Below, in pieces: positions 42,619 through 51,805 of a stretch of DNA of 64,000 bases. Each line of letters opens with the position of its first letter. Within the stretch, counting starts at the first letter, position 1. Below the pieces are notes generated by a model. It did not search any database and had not been told where the DNA came from. It saw only the letters and a program-made list of their open reading frames with translations. The translations under genes were made by a program, and so were the position numbers. Source of the stretch: JAJDYQ01 sp965214035 (GTDB lineage Bacteria; Pseudomonadota; Gammaproteobacteria; JAJDYQ01). The stretch covers positions 1,178,001-1,242,000 of the forward strand of contig OZ243932.1 in NCBI GenBank assembly GCA_965214035.1, read 5' to 3'.

Positions 42619-43671
42619 ATGTCCCCGGGTCCGCTTATTATTGACATTGAAGGCCAATCGCTCACTGCAGAAGATACCGAGGTACTCAGTCACCCGCTGG
42701 TCGGTGGAGTTATTCTGTTCACCCGAAACTTCGCAACATCCGCACAGATTACAGAGTTGGTAAAGCATATTCACGCCATACGTGAACCCCGGTTGCTGGT
42801 TGCTATTGACCATGAAGGTGGCCCTGTACAGCGCTTTCAGGATGGATTTACACATCTGCCTGCCGCCGCACAGCTTGGCCGATACTATGACTACAATCCG
42901 TCAAAGGCACTGCAATTGACGAGAGACACAGGGTGGCTGCTTGCCATCGAGCTGGGAGCTGTCGGCATTGATCACAGTTTTACACCGGTTCTTGATCGTA
43001 AAACACATGGCAGCAAAGTCTTAAAAGACAGAACCTACCACCATGACGTACAAGTGATCGCAGAATTAGGCAACCAACTGATGAAAGGATTGCAGGAAGG
43101 TGGAATGCAGGCTACGGGCAAACATTTTCCCGGTCATGGTGGCGTTAAGGAAGATTCTCATCTCGAACTACCCGTTGACACGCGCCCGTATGAAGATATT
43201 TATTCGCAGGGCATTTTTCCCTTCGAACGCATGATCCACTACGGATTAGCTGGTATTATGCCGGCCCATGTCATATATGAACAGGTGGACTCAAATCCTG
43301 CCGGCTTTTCCCGTATCTGGCTTGAAGAGATTCTACGCAAGCAACTGGAATTCAATGGACTGATTTTCAGCGACGACCTCAGTATGGTCGGCGCACATGG
43401 AGCCGGTGGATATACAGAGCGTGCGGAAGCCGCGCTGGCAGCAGGCTGCGACGTAGTACTGGCATGTAACAACAGAACAGGTACCATTGAGATACTGGAG
43501 GAACTGAAACACTCCCCCGATCCGGTGCTGCACAGCCGTCTGGTGCGTATGCGCGGGTGCCATACTGAAGCCCAGGAGGCCTATCGCCGCTCTGTACGCT
43601 GGAAAAAAACGGTTGACGACATCCATTCATTAAATGACGAATTCCCGATGGAACAGGAATTAGAGTTTTAA
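42619..43671 (+). CDS. nagZ: Beta-N-acetylglucosaminidase NagZ
   Basis: A 350-residue GH3 enzyme. Motifs: LIIDIEGQSLTAEDTEVL, DHEGGPVQRF, KHFPGHGGVKEDSHLE with the acid/base histidine region, and GLIFSDDLSMVGA with the catalytic aspartate. In the cytoplasm it removes GlcNAc from anhydro-muropeptides during wall recycling. It diverges from the lytic transglycosylase gene and is followed 24 bases later by the MscS gene. Confidence 0.96.
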   Translation: MSPGPLIIDIEGQSLTAEDTEVLSHPLVGGVILFTRNFATSAQITELVKHIHAIREPRLLVAIDHEGGPVQRFQDGFTHLPAAAQLGRYYDYNPSKALQLTRDTGWLLAIELGAVGIDHSFTPVLDRKTHGSKVLKDRTYHHDVQVIAELGNQLMKGLQEGGMQATGKHFPGHGGVKEDSHLELPVDTRPYEDIYSQGIFPFERMIHYGLAGIMPAHVIYEQVDSNPAGFSRIWLEEILRKQLEFNGLIFSDDLSMVGAHGAGGYTERAEAALAAGCDVVLACNNRTGTIEILEELKHSPDPVLHSRLVRMRGCHTEAQEAYRRSVRWKKTVDDIHSLNDEFPMEQELEF

Positions 43672-43695
43672 TATCGATCAAACAACTTTATAACC

Positions 43696-44841
43696 ATGAA
43701 TGATTTTCTGGAAAAAGCGATGGAGTCGATCAGTATGAGTCTGAACGCCTGGATTATTCAGGCCTTTGTTGTCGTCCTTCTAACGCTGATCATCAACTTC
43801 ACACAAAAACGTATAATACGACGGATTCAAAGCCGGGCTGAAAAAACAAGCACCTTCTGGGATGACGCCCTTTTTTCTGCATTAACCCGACCACTGAACC
43901 TGTTGATATGGGTGGTGGGCTTAAGCTTTGCTGCAGAGATTATTTATAGCCACACAGACACCAAAATATTTGCCAAAGTACCGTCGTTGCGCGACACCGG
44001 TGTTATAGTCAGTATTATATGGTTTCTGGTGCGCTTCATCCGGCTCGCCGAACAATCTTATATCGACAAAGAACTCCGGACAGTCAAGAAAGACGATCAA
44101 ACCACAATCGTCGCCATTGGCAAGCTGTTACGTCTCGCCGTACTCATTACCGGCTCTATGGTCATACTGCAAACCCTGGGTTTCAGCATATCCGGGGTGC
44201 TCGCCTTTGGCGGCATAGGAGGTATTGCGATTGGCTTTGCAGCGAAAGAATTGCTGGCCAACTTTTTCGGTAGCCTGATGATATATCTGGACAGACCATT
44301 TTCCGTTGGAGACTGGATTCGTTCCCCGGATAGAGAAATTGAAGGCATAGTCGAAGACATCGGCTGGCGCCTGACCCGTATCAGAACCTTTGACAAGCGA
44401 CCACTTTACGTACCGAACTCGATATTTGTCAGTATCCCGGTAGAAAACCCATCTCGAATGACGAATCGCCGCATAAATGAAACCATTGGTATTCGCTACA
44501 AAGATGCCGCAAAAATGCCTGACATCATTCAATCAACGAGAGAAATGCTGCAAAAACACGAAGAAATTGATACCTCAAGGACACTGATCGTAAACTTTAA
44601 TACGTTTGCCCCCTCCTCACTTGATTTCTTCATATACACGTTCACAAAAACGACGGACTGGATTCGCTTCCATGAAATCAAACAGGAAGTTCTGCTCAAG
44701 GTGCTCGAAATTATTGAATCACACGGAGCGGAAGCAGCATTCCCAACATCCACACTTCATATTGCAAGCGGTATACCTCCGGAATCGGATGATCACCAGC
44801 TCCATAAATCTGCCCCGGATTTCAACAAAGGAATGACATGA
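43696..44841 (+). CDS. MscS-family mechanosensitive channel
   Basis: A 381-residue channel. Several N-terminal helices lead to the pore helix and MscS signature VLAFGGIGGIAIGFAAKELL ANFFGSLMIYLDRPFSVGDW, then the beta domain (EGIVEDIGWRLTRIRTFDKR, YVPNSIFVSIPVENPSRMTN) and the C-terminal alpha-beta region. It would vent solutes at hypo-osmotic shock. It is larger than MscS of E. coli and nearer to YnaI/YbiO-like forms in layout. Its last 4 bases overlap the DUF1428 start. Confidence 0.92.
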   Translation: MNDFLEKAMESISMSLNAWIIQAFVVVLLTLIINFTQKRIIRRIQSRAEKTSTFWDDALFSALTRPLNLLIWVVGLSFAAEIIYSHTDTKIFAKVPSLRDTGVIVSIIWFLVRFIRLAEQSYIDKELRTVKKDDQTTIVAIGKLLRLAVLITGSMVILQTLGFSISGVLAFGGIGGIAIGFAAKELLANFFGSLMIYLDRPFSVGDWIRSPDREIEGIVEDIGWRLTRIRTFDKRPLYVPNSIFVSIPVENPSRMTNRRINETIGIRYKDAAKMPDIIQSTREMLQKHEEIDTSRTLIVNFNTFAPSSLDFFIYTFTKTTDWIRFHEIKQEVLLKVLEIIESHGAEAAFPTSTLHIASGIPPESDDHQLHKSAPDFNKGMT

Positions 44842-45212
44842 GTAACGCCTACATAGACGGCTTTGTAATCGCGGTACCAACCTTAAACAAACAAAAGTTT
44901 ATCGAACATGCCCAAAAAGCCGATAGCGTCTTCAAAGAACTGGGGGCAACCCGGATTATTGAATGCTGGGGCGACGATGTTCCAGACGGCAGGCTTACCG
45001 ATTTCCGTCGGGCGGTACAGGCCGGGGAAGACGAAACAGTGGTCTTTGCCTGGATTGAGTGGCCGGACAAACAAACTCGCGACACCGCTATGGGGCGGAT
45101 GAACGAACTGATGAAAACCGATGAGCGCCTCAACTGCGAAACCAATCCGACACCTTTTGACGGCAGCCGGATGATTTTCGGTGGCTTCACGCCGATTCTC
45201 GAACTACGGTAG
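44838..45212 (+). CDS. DUF1428 (YbaA-like) protein
   Basis: A 124-residue cytoplasmic protein of the dimeric ferredoxin-like YbaA group: YIDGFVIAVPTLNKQKFIEH, ATRIIECWGDDVPDGRLTDF, ETVVFAWIEWPDKQTRD and PFDGSRMIFGGFTPIL are all family-like. No catalytic role is known. It is coupled to the MscS gene by an ATGA overlap. Confidence 0.9.
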   Translation: MSNAYIDGFVIAVPTLNKQKFIEHAQKADSVFKELGATRIIECWGDDVPDGRLTDFRRAVQAGEDETVVFAWIEWPDKQTRDTAMGRMNELMKTDERLNCETNPTPFDGSRMIFGGFTPILELR

Positions 45213-45350
45213 ATGCATGCCTGACACATTACAATGCCAGATGGTACCGCCATCTGCCCTATCGTATTCGTGCCAATTTGATGGCGATCACAACGAACTA
45301 CTCCGGCATGACACATACCACCGAAACAACATGCCGGTCTGAAAGCGAAT

Positions 45351-45426
45351 TGGTGGCCAGGGACAGAATCGAACTGCCGACACGGGGATTTTCAGTCCCC
45401 TGCTCTACCGACTGAGCTACCTGGCC
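45351..45426 (-). tRNA. tRNA-Phe (anticodon GAA)
   Basis: Read on the minus strand the 76 bases fold as a full cloverleaf: acceptor GGCCAGG/CCTGGCC, D-arm GCTC...GAGC, anticodon arm GGGGA-CTGAAAA-TCCCC with GAA, variable GTGTC, T-arm GGCAG-TTCGATT-CTGTC, discriminator A and encoded CCA. Confidence 0.96.
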
Positions 45427-45485
45427 AAATGGGAAAAGCGGGTATTAGACGCAGTGAACGCACCTTAGTCAAGCCCGCGTTATAA

Positions 45486-45749
45486 TCATATTTTATGCTC
45501 TGCAGATTTTTTTGAAGCATCACCGAAAAAATAATTTTCCAGCTCTTTCATCAAAAACTCTCTGGCCTCGCTATCCCTGAGATTAAGACGATATTCATTA
45601 ATCAATATCGTCTGATGCTGTAACCAGTCCTGCCATGCCTGCGCCGAGACATTTTCGAGAATTTTCAGTCCAAGCTCACCCGGCACCGGAGGAAAGTCCA
45701 ACCCTTCAGCCTGGATCCCAAGTTTAATACAATTTACAGTTCTACTCAT
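45486..45749 (-). CDS. yggX: Fe(II)-trafficking / oxidative damage protein YggX
   Basis: An 87-residue YggX protein: MSRTVNCIKLGIQAEGLDFP with the conserved cysteine, PGELGLKILENVSAQAWQDW, QTILINEYRLNLRDSEAREF. It protects iron-sulfur clusters and is usually next to mutY; here it stands alone beside tRNA-Phe. Confidence 0.95.
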   Translation of the reverse strand: MSRTVNCIKLGIQAEGLDFPPVPGELGLKILENVSAQAWQDWLQHQTILINEYRLNLRDSEAREFLMKELENYFFGDASKKSAEHKI

Positions 45750-46104
45750 CGCTTTATCCGTGTTGTTTAACCTGCTTTACCGGGCAAACTGCCTCGACGA
45801 CCACTGCATCGACTTACCGGATGAATACTGCCATTGCACCGGCCGCAACGCCCGGACTCGCAAGGCACCCACTCTCGGCTGATCATACCAAAACAAGGCT
45901 TTGCCACCCAGCCATAAAGTATGGCCTGAGTTTAATCTTCATGGAAGAGGCATGCCCAATAGGCAGCTCATAACCTGCAACCCCATGACAACGGCACTCT
46001 TGCCATGCGAAGCTACCCAAAGATACCGGATTGATACACAAAGTGCTGAAAATTTCTCGATTCCCGTATAATCGCACTCCCTTTACAAATAGAACCTCGG
46101 TTAC
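45750..46104. other. Intergenic region before ribE
   Basis: No gene is seen. A perfect -10 TATAAT is at 46067-46072, 32 bases before the ribE ATG, with a poor -35 (TGCTGA, 46044-46049, spacer 17). I looked for an FMN riboswitch and did not find its conserved blocks. Confidence 0.45.
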
Positions 46105-46695
46105 ATGTTCACCGGAATTATCCAGGCAGTCGGCCAAATACACAGCATAGAACCACGGGGTCCGGACGCTCGGTATGTTATCGGCACCGGCGAACTGGAT
46201 ATGTCCGACGTAAAAATCGGAGACAGCATTGCCTGCCAAGGGGTTTGCCTGACCGTCACAAAATCCGGCACAGACTACTATGCCGCTGATGTTTCCGGTG
46301 AGACCCTGTCCCGCACCACCTTCGGCAAAATGAATACAGGTCTGGCCGTAAATCTGGAAAAATCAGTCACTCCGGCATCCTGCCTTGGGGGACATATCGT
46401 TAGCGGCCATATAGACGGCACAGGCAAGGTTATCAGCCGCAGGACGGATGGACGGTCTGAAAGATTCATGATTGAAACACCGATCAGGCTGGCAAAATAT
46501 ATCGCCGAAAAAGGATCAATCTGCATCGACGGTATCAGCCTGACAGTAAATGGCATCACAGACAACCAGTTTGACCTGAATATCGTCCCGCATACCCTGC
46601 AGGTTACAACCATGGGCAACCTCAAAATCGGCAGCGAAGTCAATCTGGAAGTGGACATCATTGCCCGATACCTCGAACGCCTGATACCTGCGTAA
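46105..46695 (+). CDS. ribE: Riboflavin synthase alpha subunit
   Basis: A 196-residue protein with two lumazine-binding domains: MFTGIIQAVGQIHSIEPRGP ... GDSIACQGVCLTVT and SCLGGHIVSGHIDGTGKVIS ... SICIDGISLTVNGI. It dismutates two lumazines to riboflavin plus the pyrimidine substrate of RibH. It leads the plus-strand rib-nusB operon. Confidence 0.96.
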   Translation: MFTGIIQAVGQIHSIEPRGPDARYVIGTGELDMSDVKIGDSIACQGVCLTVTKSGTDYYAADVSGETLSRTTFGKMNTGLAVNLEKSVTPASCLGGHIVSGHIDGTGKVISRRTDGRSERFMIETPIRLAKYIAEKGSICIDGISLTVNGITDNQFDLNIVPHTLQVTTMGNLKIGSEVNLEVDIIARYLERLIPA

Positions 46696-46726
46696 CACCC
46701 GATTCAGATAACGATGAACTAAATCA

Positions 46727-47854
46727 ATGCAGCCAGACACCACAGAAGAAATACTGAAAGACCTGAAAAATGGTCGCATGGTCATCATCATAGACGGCGA
46801 AGATCGTGAAAATGAAGGAGACTTCCTTATGGCCGCCTCCATGGCACGACCTGATGATATAAATTTCATGGCAACACATGGGCGCGGCTTGATCTGCCTC
46901 ACACTCACACGAGAAAGATGCCGACAACTGCAACTACCTTTAATGGTCAGCAACGCAGATACCCAAAGATCAACCAACTTTACCGTATCTATCGAAGCCG
47001 CCAGAGGAGTCACAACCGGCATATCCGCCGCTGACCGAGCCGTCACCATCCAGACAGCCGTGGCACCCTATGCAAAACCGGAAGACCTTATTCAGCCGGG
47101 ACACATCTTTCCACTGATGGCACAGCCGGGCGGCGTACTGACACGCGCCGGTCACACCGAAGCGGGCTGCGATCTGGCCCGGCTTGCCGGGCTTGAACCC
47201 GCCGCAGTTATCGTCGAGATATTAAATGAAGACGGCACCATGGCGCGCCGACCGGATCTGGAAAAAGTTGCAGAAAAACACCGCATCAAGATAGGCACAA
47301 TCGCCGACCTGATTCATTACCGCCTGAATAATGAAAAAACCATCACCCATGCGGCCGAAAGTGAGCTGCCCACAAAATACGGAAAATTTCAGCTACATGC
47401 TTATCAGGACGACATTGAGGGCAATCTGCACCTCGCCCTGGCTCATGGCAATATATCCAGCAACGAACCGACAACAGTCCGTGTACATGTACGCGACAAC
47501 CTCTGCGACCTGCTCGGCATCAACTGGAAACACTGTGGCTGGCCGCTACAAAGCGCGATGAAACGCATCGCCCGGGAAAAGCATGGAGTACTCGTCATCC
47601 TCTGCGAAAAAGCCGACCCCCGCGACATGATTCGACGCATCCAGGGATACACAACCGAATCAACCAGACAAGAAAACCCACACACCGGCGAAAACACCCA
47701 GGCAACGCAAGAATTACGCACCTACGGTATCGGCGCACAAATTCTGGCAGATCTGGGCGTATCCAAAATGCGTGTGTTAAGCTCCCCCAAAATATTTCAT
47801 GGTCTGGCAGGCTTTGGGCTGGAAGTAGTCGATTATATTCCCCCGGAAAACTGA
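46727..47854 (+). CDS. ribBA: 3,4-dihydroxy-2-butanone 4-phosphate synthase with degenerate GTP cyclohydrolase II domain
   Basis: A 375-residue RibBA-form protein. The N-terminal DHBP synthase is intact: IIDGEDRENEGDFLMAAS, ATHGRGLICLTLTRERC, GISAADRAV, HIFPLMAQPGGVLTRAGHTE. The C-terminal half resembles GTP cyclohydrolase II (LRTYGIGAQILADLGVSKMR, LSSPKIFHGLAGFGLEVVDY) but lacks the zinc-binding cysteine cluster, so only the first activity is expected. This RibB-plus-decayed-RibA form is common in proteobacteria; a separate ribA should exist elsewhere. Confidence 0.93.
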   Translation: MQPDTTEEILKDLKNGRMVIIIDGEDRENEGDFLMAASMARPDDINFMATHGRGLICLTLTRERCRQLQLPLMVSNADTQRSTNFTVSIEAARGVTTGISAADRAVTIQTAVAPYAKPEDLIQPGHIFPLMAQPGGVLTRAGHTEAGCDLARLAGLEPAAVIVEILNEDGTMARRPDLEKVAEKHRIKIGTIADLIHYRLNNEKTITHAAESELPTKYGKFQLHAYQDDIEGNLHLALAHGNISSNEPTTVRVHVRDNLCDLLGINWKHCGWPLQSAMKRIAREKHGVLVILCEKADPRDMIRRIQGYTTESTRQENPHTGENTQATQELRTYGIGAQILADLGVSKMRVLSSPKIFHGLAGFGLEVVDYIPPEN

Positions 47855-47890
47855 CAGACATCATCGAAAACACAATACAGGAATACAACC

Positions 47891-48364
47891 ATGAACGACA
47901 TAGAAAATATTGAAGGCGAATTTACAAACACGATCGGCCGCTACGCCATCGTCGCATCCCGCTTTAATGGCCACATTGTGGAAGCCCTGATTAACGGTGC
48001 TGTTGACGCACTAAAACGTCACGGAGTAATCAATGCAGATATTCAACTATATCGCGTCCCCGGTGCCCTTGAAATCCCGTTAATTGCAGAGAAACTGGCC
48101 AGCGCTGGTCAGCATGATGCAATTATTGCACTGGGCGCAGTCATTCGAGGTGACACACCACATTTCGATATTGTTGCCAGAGAATCAGCCAGCGGACTAT
48201 CCACCAGTATGATGCGACACAATATACCGATATCCAACGGCATCCTGACAACAAATACCATCGAACAAGCTGTCGAACGGGCCGGCACCAAAGCAGGCAA
48301 TAAAGGCATCGAGGCCGCACTTGGTGCAATCGAAATGATCAGCCTGCTGAAAAAGATCAGCTAA
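47891..48364 (+). CDS. ribH: 6,7-dimethyl-8-ribityllumazine synthase
   Basis: A 157-residue protein with the family blocks RYAIVASRFNGHIVEALING, YRVPGALEIPLIAEKL, IIALGAVIRGDTPHFDIVAR (catalytic histidine), GILTTNTIEQAVERAGTKAG and NKGIEAALGAIEM. It forms a multimeric cage that joins the RibB and pyrimidine products. It ends 1 base before nusB. Confidence 0.97.
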   Translation: MNDIENIEGEFTNTIGRYAIVASRFNGHIVEALINGAVDALKRHGVINADIQLYRVPGALEIPLIAEKLASAGQHDAIIALGAVIRGDTPHFDIVARESASGLSTSMMRHNIPISNGILTTNTIEQAVERAGTKAGNKGIEAALGAIEMISLLKKIS

Positions 48365-48365
48365 C

Positions 48366-48809
48366 ATGGCAACACCGACAAACAAACCGGCAAAAAAGAA
48401 AAAGGCCGACTCACGCACATGCGCCCGGCGACTAGCCATGCAAGCCACATATCAATGGCTGATGAGCATGGAAGATATTACACTTATAGAAAAACAATAT
48501 CTTGAAGACCCTGAAGCCCAATCAGCAAATCAAAGTATGCTCACCGAACTAATCCGTGGAATAGAGACAAATTACAAACAACTGACCGCCACCATGCAAC
48601 CATTTCTTGACAGGTCATTCGATAAAATTGACCCGATTGAGCAAGCCATACTCCTGCTGGCAACCTACGAATTAAAATACTCCATTTCAATTCCTTACCG
48701 AGCAGTAATCAACGAAGCAATAGAACTAGCCAAGATCTACGGTGCCGAACAGGGGCACAAATTTATCAACGGAGTTCTGGACAAAATAGCAAAAGACCTG
48801 CGATCTTAA
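48366..48809 (+). CDS. nusB: Transcription antitermination protein NusB
   Basis: A 147-residue all-helical protein: RTCARRLAMQATYQWLMSME, LDRSFDKIDPIEQAILLLAT YELKYSISIPYRAVINEAIE and GHKFINGVLDKIAKDLR. It binds boxA RNA with NusE. Normally thiL and pgpA follow; here the distal end of the CRISPR array starts 26 bases after the stop, so the two transcripts converge. Confidence 0.95.
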   Translation: MATPTNKPAKKKKADSRTCARRLAMQATYQWLMSMEDITLIEKQYLEDPEAQSANQSMLTELIRGIETNYKQLTATMQPFLDRSFDKIDPIEQAILLLATYELKYSISIPYRAVINEAIELAKIYGAEQGHKFINGVLDKIAKDLRS

Positions 48810-48834
48810 ATTGCAGACAGACAACACAAACACC

Positions 48835-50320
48835 GTTTCAATCCACGCGCCCGTGATGGGCGCGACACACCTGTTGCAAGAGGTCGGTATAGCGTTGCGC
48901 GTTTCAATCCACGCGCCCGTGATGGGCGCGACAAGCCAGGCTACTGTTTGGACTGCCGAATATAAGGTTTCAATCCACGCGCCCGTGATGGGCGCGACCA
49001 ACGGGCGGAGTGGTGTATGATACGCCTCACAAGTTTCAATCCACGCGCCCGTGATGGGCGCGACGTCGAAGAACCTTCGTGATTACTATGCGGAGGCTGT
49101 TTCAATCCACGCGCCCGTGATGGGCGCGACCTTTGAGACTAATAAGTTGTATCGTTTCTATGATGTTTCAATCCACGCGCCCGTGATGGGCGCGACATAA
49201 TGTTGTCGTATCTCTGCCCGCAAGCAATCGTTTCAATCCACGCGCCCGTGATGGGCGCGACTGCTTCCCCGCATGACGGTACAATCACGGACTCCGTTTC
49301 AATCCACGCGCCCGTGATGGGCGCGACATGATAATCCCAAGGTCTGCGAGATATTGGTGAAGTTTCAATCCACGCGCCCGTGATGGGCGCGACAACCGTG
49401 ATTGGGACAGAGGTACCAATCATGTCTGTTTCAATCCACGCGCCCGTGATGGGCGCGACGATATCGCCGTTTTAACAGCGTTTCGGATGTTGCGTTTCAA
49501 TCCACGCGCCCGTGATGGGCGCGACATATAACAGAGGGTTCAGGCACAGAAGATACAGTAGTTTCAATCCACGCGCCCGTGATGGGCGCGACTTACTCCT
49601 TTTCTTCTCCTGCCCCTCATAAGATTGAGTTTCAATCCACGCGCCCGTGATGGGCGCGACCAATCGATATAACGCTATATCTCGATGGTTGCGAGTTTCA
49701 ATCCACGCGCCCGTGATGGGCGCGACACCTTTTCATAGCTTAAGCCCTGTAGCCACCCTTGTTTCAATCCACGCGCCCGTGATGGGCGCGACGCAGAGCG
49801 GCGAGACCGCGAGCGGTAACAGAGTGTTTCAATCCACGCGCCCGTGATGGGCGCGACCTTCTGGTCTTGGCGCCGCTCTTGGCGGTGGTCTGTTTCAATC
49901 CACGCGCCCGTGATGGGCGCGACATCCCGACGGACTTGGCCGATACACTGTGACGGTGTTTCAATCCACGCGCCCGTGATGGGCGCGACGTGAAAAAGAT
50001 TGAGAAAGTGCTTGACATTGGGCGGTTTCAATCCACGCGCCCGTGATGGGCGCGACGAAGATACTTGGAGAGTGTGATGGACGATGAAACGTTTCAATCC
50101 ACGCGCCCGTGATGGGCGCGACGCCGCCAACGTACACATCCTGCCCGCTCGGACGTGTTTCAATCCACGCGCCCGTGATGGGCGCGACGCGTCTGTATGA
50201 CGGTGACGTAGAAAGTTACACGGTTTCAATCCACGCGCCCGTGATGGGCGCGACATTGATGTATTGGTATATTATAAATTGCTAATACGTTTCAATCCAC
50301 GCGCCCGTGATGGGCGCGAC
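48835..50320 (-). CRISPR. Type I-C CRISPR array, 23 repeats and 22 spacers
   Basis: The 32-base repeat (plus strand GTTTCAATCCACGCGCCCGT then GATGGGCGCGAC) occurs 23 times, all identical by eye, including the last. Spacers are 34 bases in 17 cases, 33 in two, 35 in two and 36 in one. In crRNA sense (minus strand) the repeat has a 7-bp stem (CGCGCCC/GGGCGCG) and ends TGGATTGAAAC, the 11-base I-C handle. The leader and cas2 lie at 50321 onward, so the newest spacer is 50255-50288. None of the spacers was recognised by eye. Confidence 0.98.
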
Positions 50321-50492
50321 AGTTTTATTATAATTTCTTGATTCTTAAAAACAAAAAGAATCTATCCCGCTAACCATTGGCTGACGGGTTAATATTTGTC
50401 CAATTTGTTAAAGAGTAATACTTTTCTTCAAATAATCAGTCACTTATTATCCGCTATACCTGCCGGTATTGATGAGGACTGATAGTTAGCGA
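50321..50492 (-). promoter_or_regulatory. CRISPR leader with promoter
   Basis: AT-rich, gene-free DNA between cas2 and the first repeat. On the minus strand TATAAT (50327-50332) with TTGTTT 16 bases upstream (50349-50354) would start transcription at or just before the first repeat. This orientation agrees with the repeat handle. Confidence 0.65.
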
Positions 50493-50786
50493 TTATAATA
50501 TGAGTGGGTCGCGAACGGCATCGGCGACAGGTTTTGCTCCCAGATGCTCGACTTTTTGGCGGCCTTTTTTACCCAGGAAATAAAAGCGCAGGCTATCTTC
50601 TTCTGAATCATATATTTCAGTCAGCTCATTCTTCAATATCGCAAACTGAGCCGGATTAACTTCGCACTCAAATACTGAATTCTGCACCCTCATTCCGTAG
50701 TCCTGGCATATCTTCGCAATATTTCGTAAACGCCGGCGCCCGCCTTCGGTCACAACGCTCACATCATAAGTAACCAATACCAACAT
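50493..50786 (-). CDS. cas2: CRISPR-associated protein Cas2
   Basis: A 97-residue ferredoxin-like protein: MLVLVTYDVSVVTEGGRRRL with the conserved aspartate, RNIAKICQDYGMRVQNSVFE, and SLRFYFLGKKGRQKVEHLG. It dimerises and bridges Cas1 dimers during spacer integration. The start is 2 bases after the cas1 stop. Confidence 0.96.
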   Translation of the reverse strand: MLVLVTYDVSVVTEGGRRRLRNIAKICQDYGMRVQNSVFECEVNPAQFAILKNELTEIYDSEEDSLRFYFLGKKGRQKVEHLGAKPVADAVRDPLIL

Positions 50787-50788
50787 TA

Positions 50789-51805
50789 CTATTTTACCGT
50801 GTAAGGCGGATAAAATTCCGTATCACCGCGAATATGTCTGGCCAGTAACATTGCCTGTGTATGTGGCAACAACCCGATCGGCACAGATTCATACAGATAG
50901 GGATGCATCACCTCCACCTGTTTTCTCTCCTGCCAGACTGTCAAAAACTCCTTGCGCGATTCTTCTGTTAATTTAACCGCGCCGCTGGCTTCGGTCACAA
51001 AATCTTTCAATTTGAACTGCTGCCGATTTATCAATGTCAAGACAAAACGGTCCGCCCATGATGCTCGAAACTCTTCAAGCAAATCCAGCGCAAGGCTTAA
51101 CCGGCCCGGCCGGTCCTGGTGTAAAAAACCAACATATGGATCGAGTCCCACGCCCTGCAATGCAGATGCACATTCATTAGTTATCAAAGAATAGGCAAAC
51201 GACAGTAGCGCATTTACCGGGTCAGTCGGCGGTCGGCGCACCCGACCTCCAAACGCAAATCCCGGACCGCGCAGCAACTCATTAAAAACACCAAAATAGG
51301 CATTAGCGGCATCGCCCTCCATGCCACGCGCCTCTTCTAGTGATCCAGCCTGTTTTATGCGTCTGAGGCTGGTCGCCAGTTTATCGATGACTGCCTGTAT
51401 CTGCGGATTTTCACCGTGGTTTCGCAACTCACGCATCAGCACAGAGCGCCCATTGGCAATTTTAGCCGCCAGTATCAAACGGGCCACTGACAACGACTTT
51501 TTCATATCATCTGCCCAACGATACTGTGCCCTGCGCAGCAATACATTACCGGTTTGTTTACCCTGCACCCTGGCCAGAAACCTGCCGTACTCTGTATAAA
51601 ACGACAACCCGATCCCCTGCTCCCCGCAATAACCCATCAAAAACGGCGAAACCGAGACCTGACCAAAACATAGAATATTCCCGATGGTCAGCGCAGGAAA
51701 CTGACTCAACTTCTCACCTCCCTGTTTGATAACAATGGTCTGCCGTTCCTTGTGCAGATAAGACTCCTGGCGCGTGATGTACAGCGTATTAAGCAGTTTT
51801 TTCAT
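50789..51805 (-). CDS. cas1: CRISPR-associated endonuclease Cas1 (type I-C)
   Basis: A 338-residue integrase. Active-site residues are in place: Glu163 in GMEGDAANAYF, His229 in GFLHQDRPGR and Asp241 in LALDLLEEFR. MKKLLNTLYITRQESYLHKE is the I-C type N-terminus. It inserts new spacers at the leader end together with Cas2 and Cas4. Its ATG overlaps the cas4 stop by 4 bases. Confidence 0.97.
   Translation of the reverse strand: MKKLLNTLYITRQESYLHKERQTIVIKQGGEKLSQFPALTIGNILCFGQVSVSPFLMGYCGEQGIGLSFYTEYGRFLARVQGKQTGNVLLRRAQYRWADDMKKSLSVARLILAAKIANGRSVLMRELRNHGENPQIQAVIDKLATSLRRIKQAGSLEEARGMEGDAANAYFGVFNELLRGPGFAFGGRVRRPPTDPVNALLSFAYSLITNECASALQGVGLDPYVGFLHQDRPGRLSLALDLLEEFRASWADRFVLTLINRQQFKLKDFVTEASGAVKLTEESRKEFLTVWQERKQVEVMHPYLYESVPIGLLPHTQAMLLARHIRGDTEFYPPYTVK

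Noticed and set aside
45238..45256. 7-bp stem-loop after the DUF1428 gene as a terminator
   Set aside because: The stem is perfect but no T-run follows on the plus strand.
45351..45426. tRNA-Phe as an integration site for an island
   Set aside because: No integrase gene and no repeated tRNA 3' end were seen nearby.
45750..46104. FMN riboswitch before ribE
   Set aside because: The conserved RFN blocks could not be found; only a promoter-like TATAAT is seen.
48726..50256. Open frames through the CRISPR array encoding repeated VAPITGAWIET or SRPSRARGLK
   Set aside because: They are translations of the 32-base repeat in different frames and not genes.
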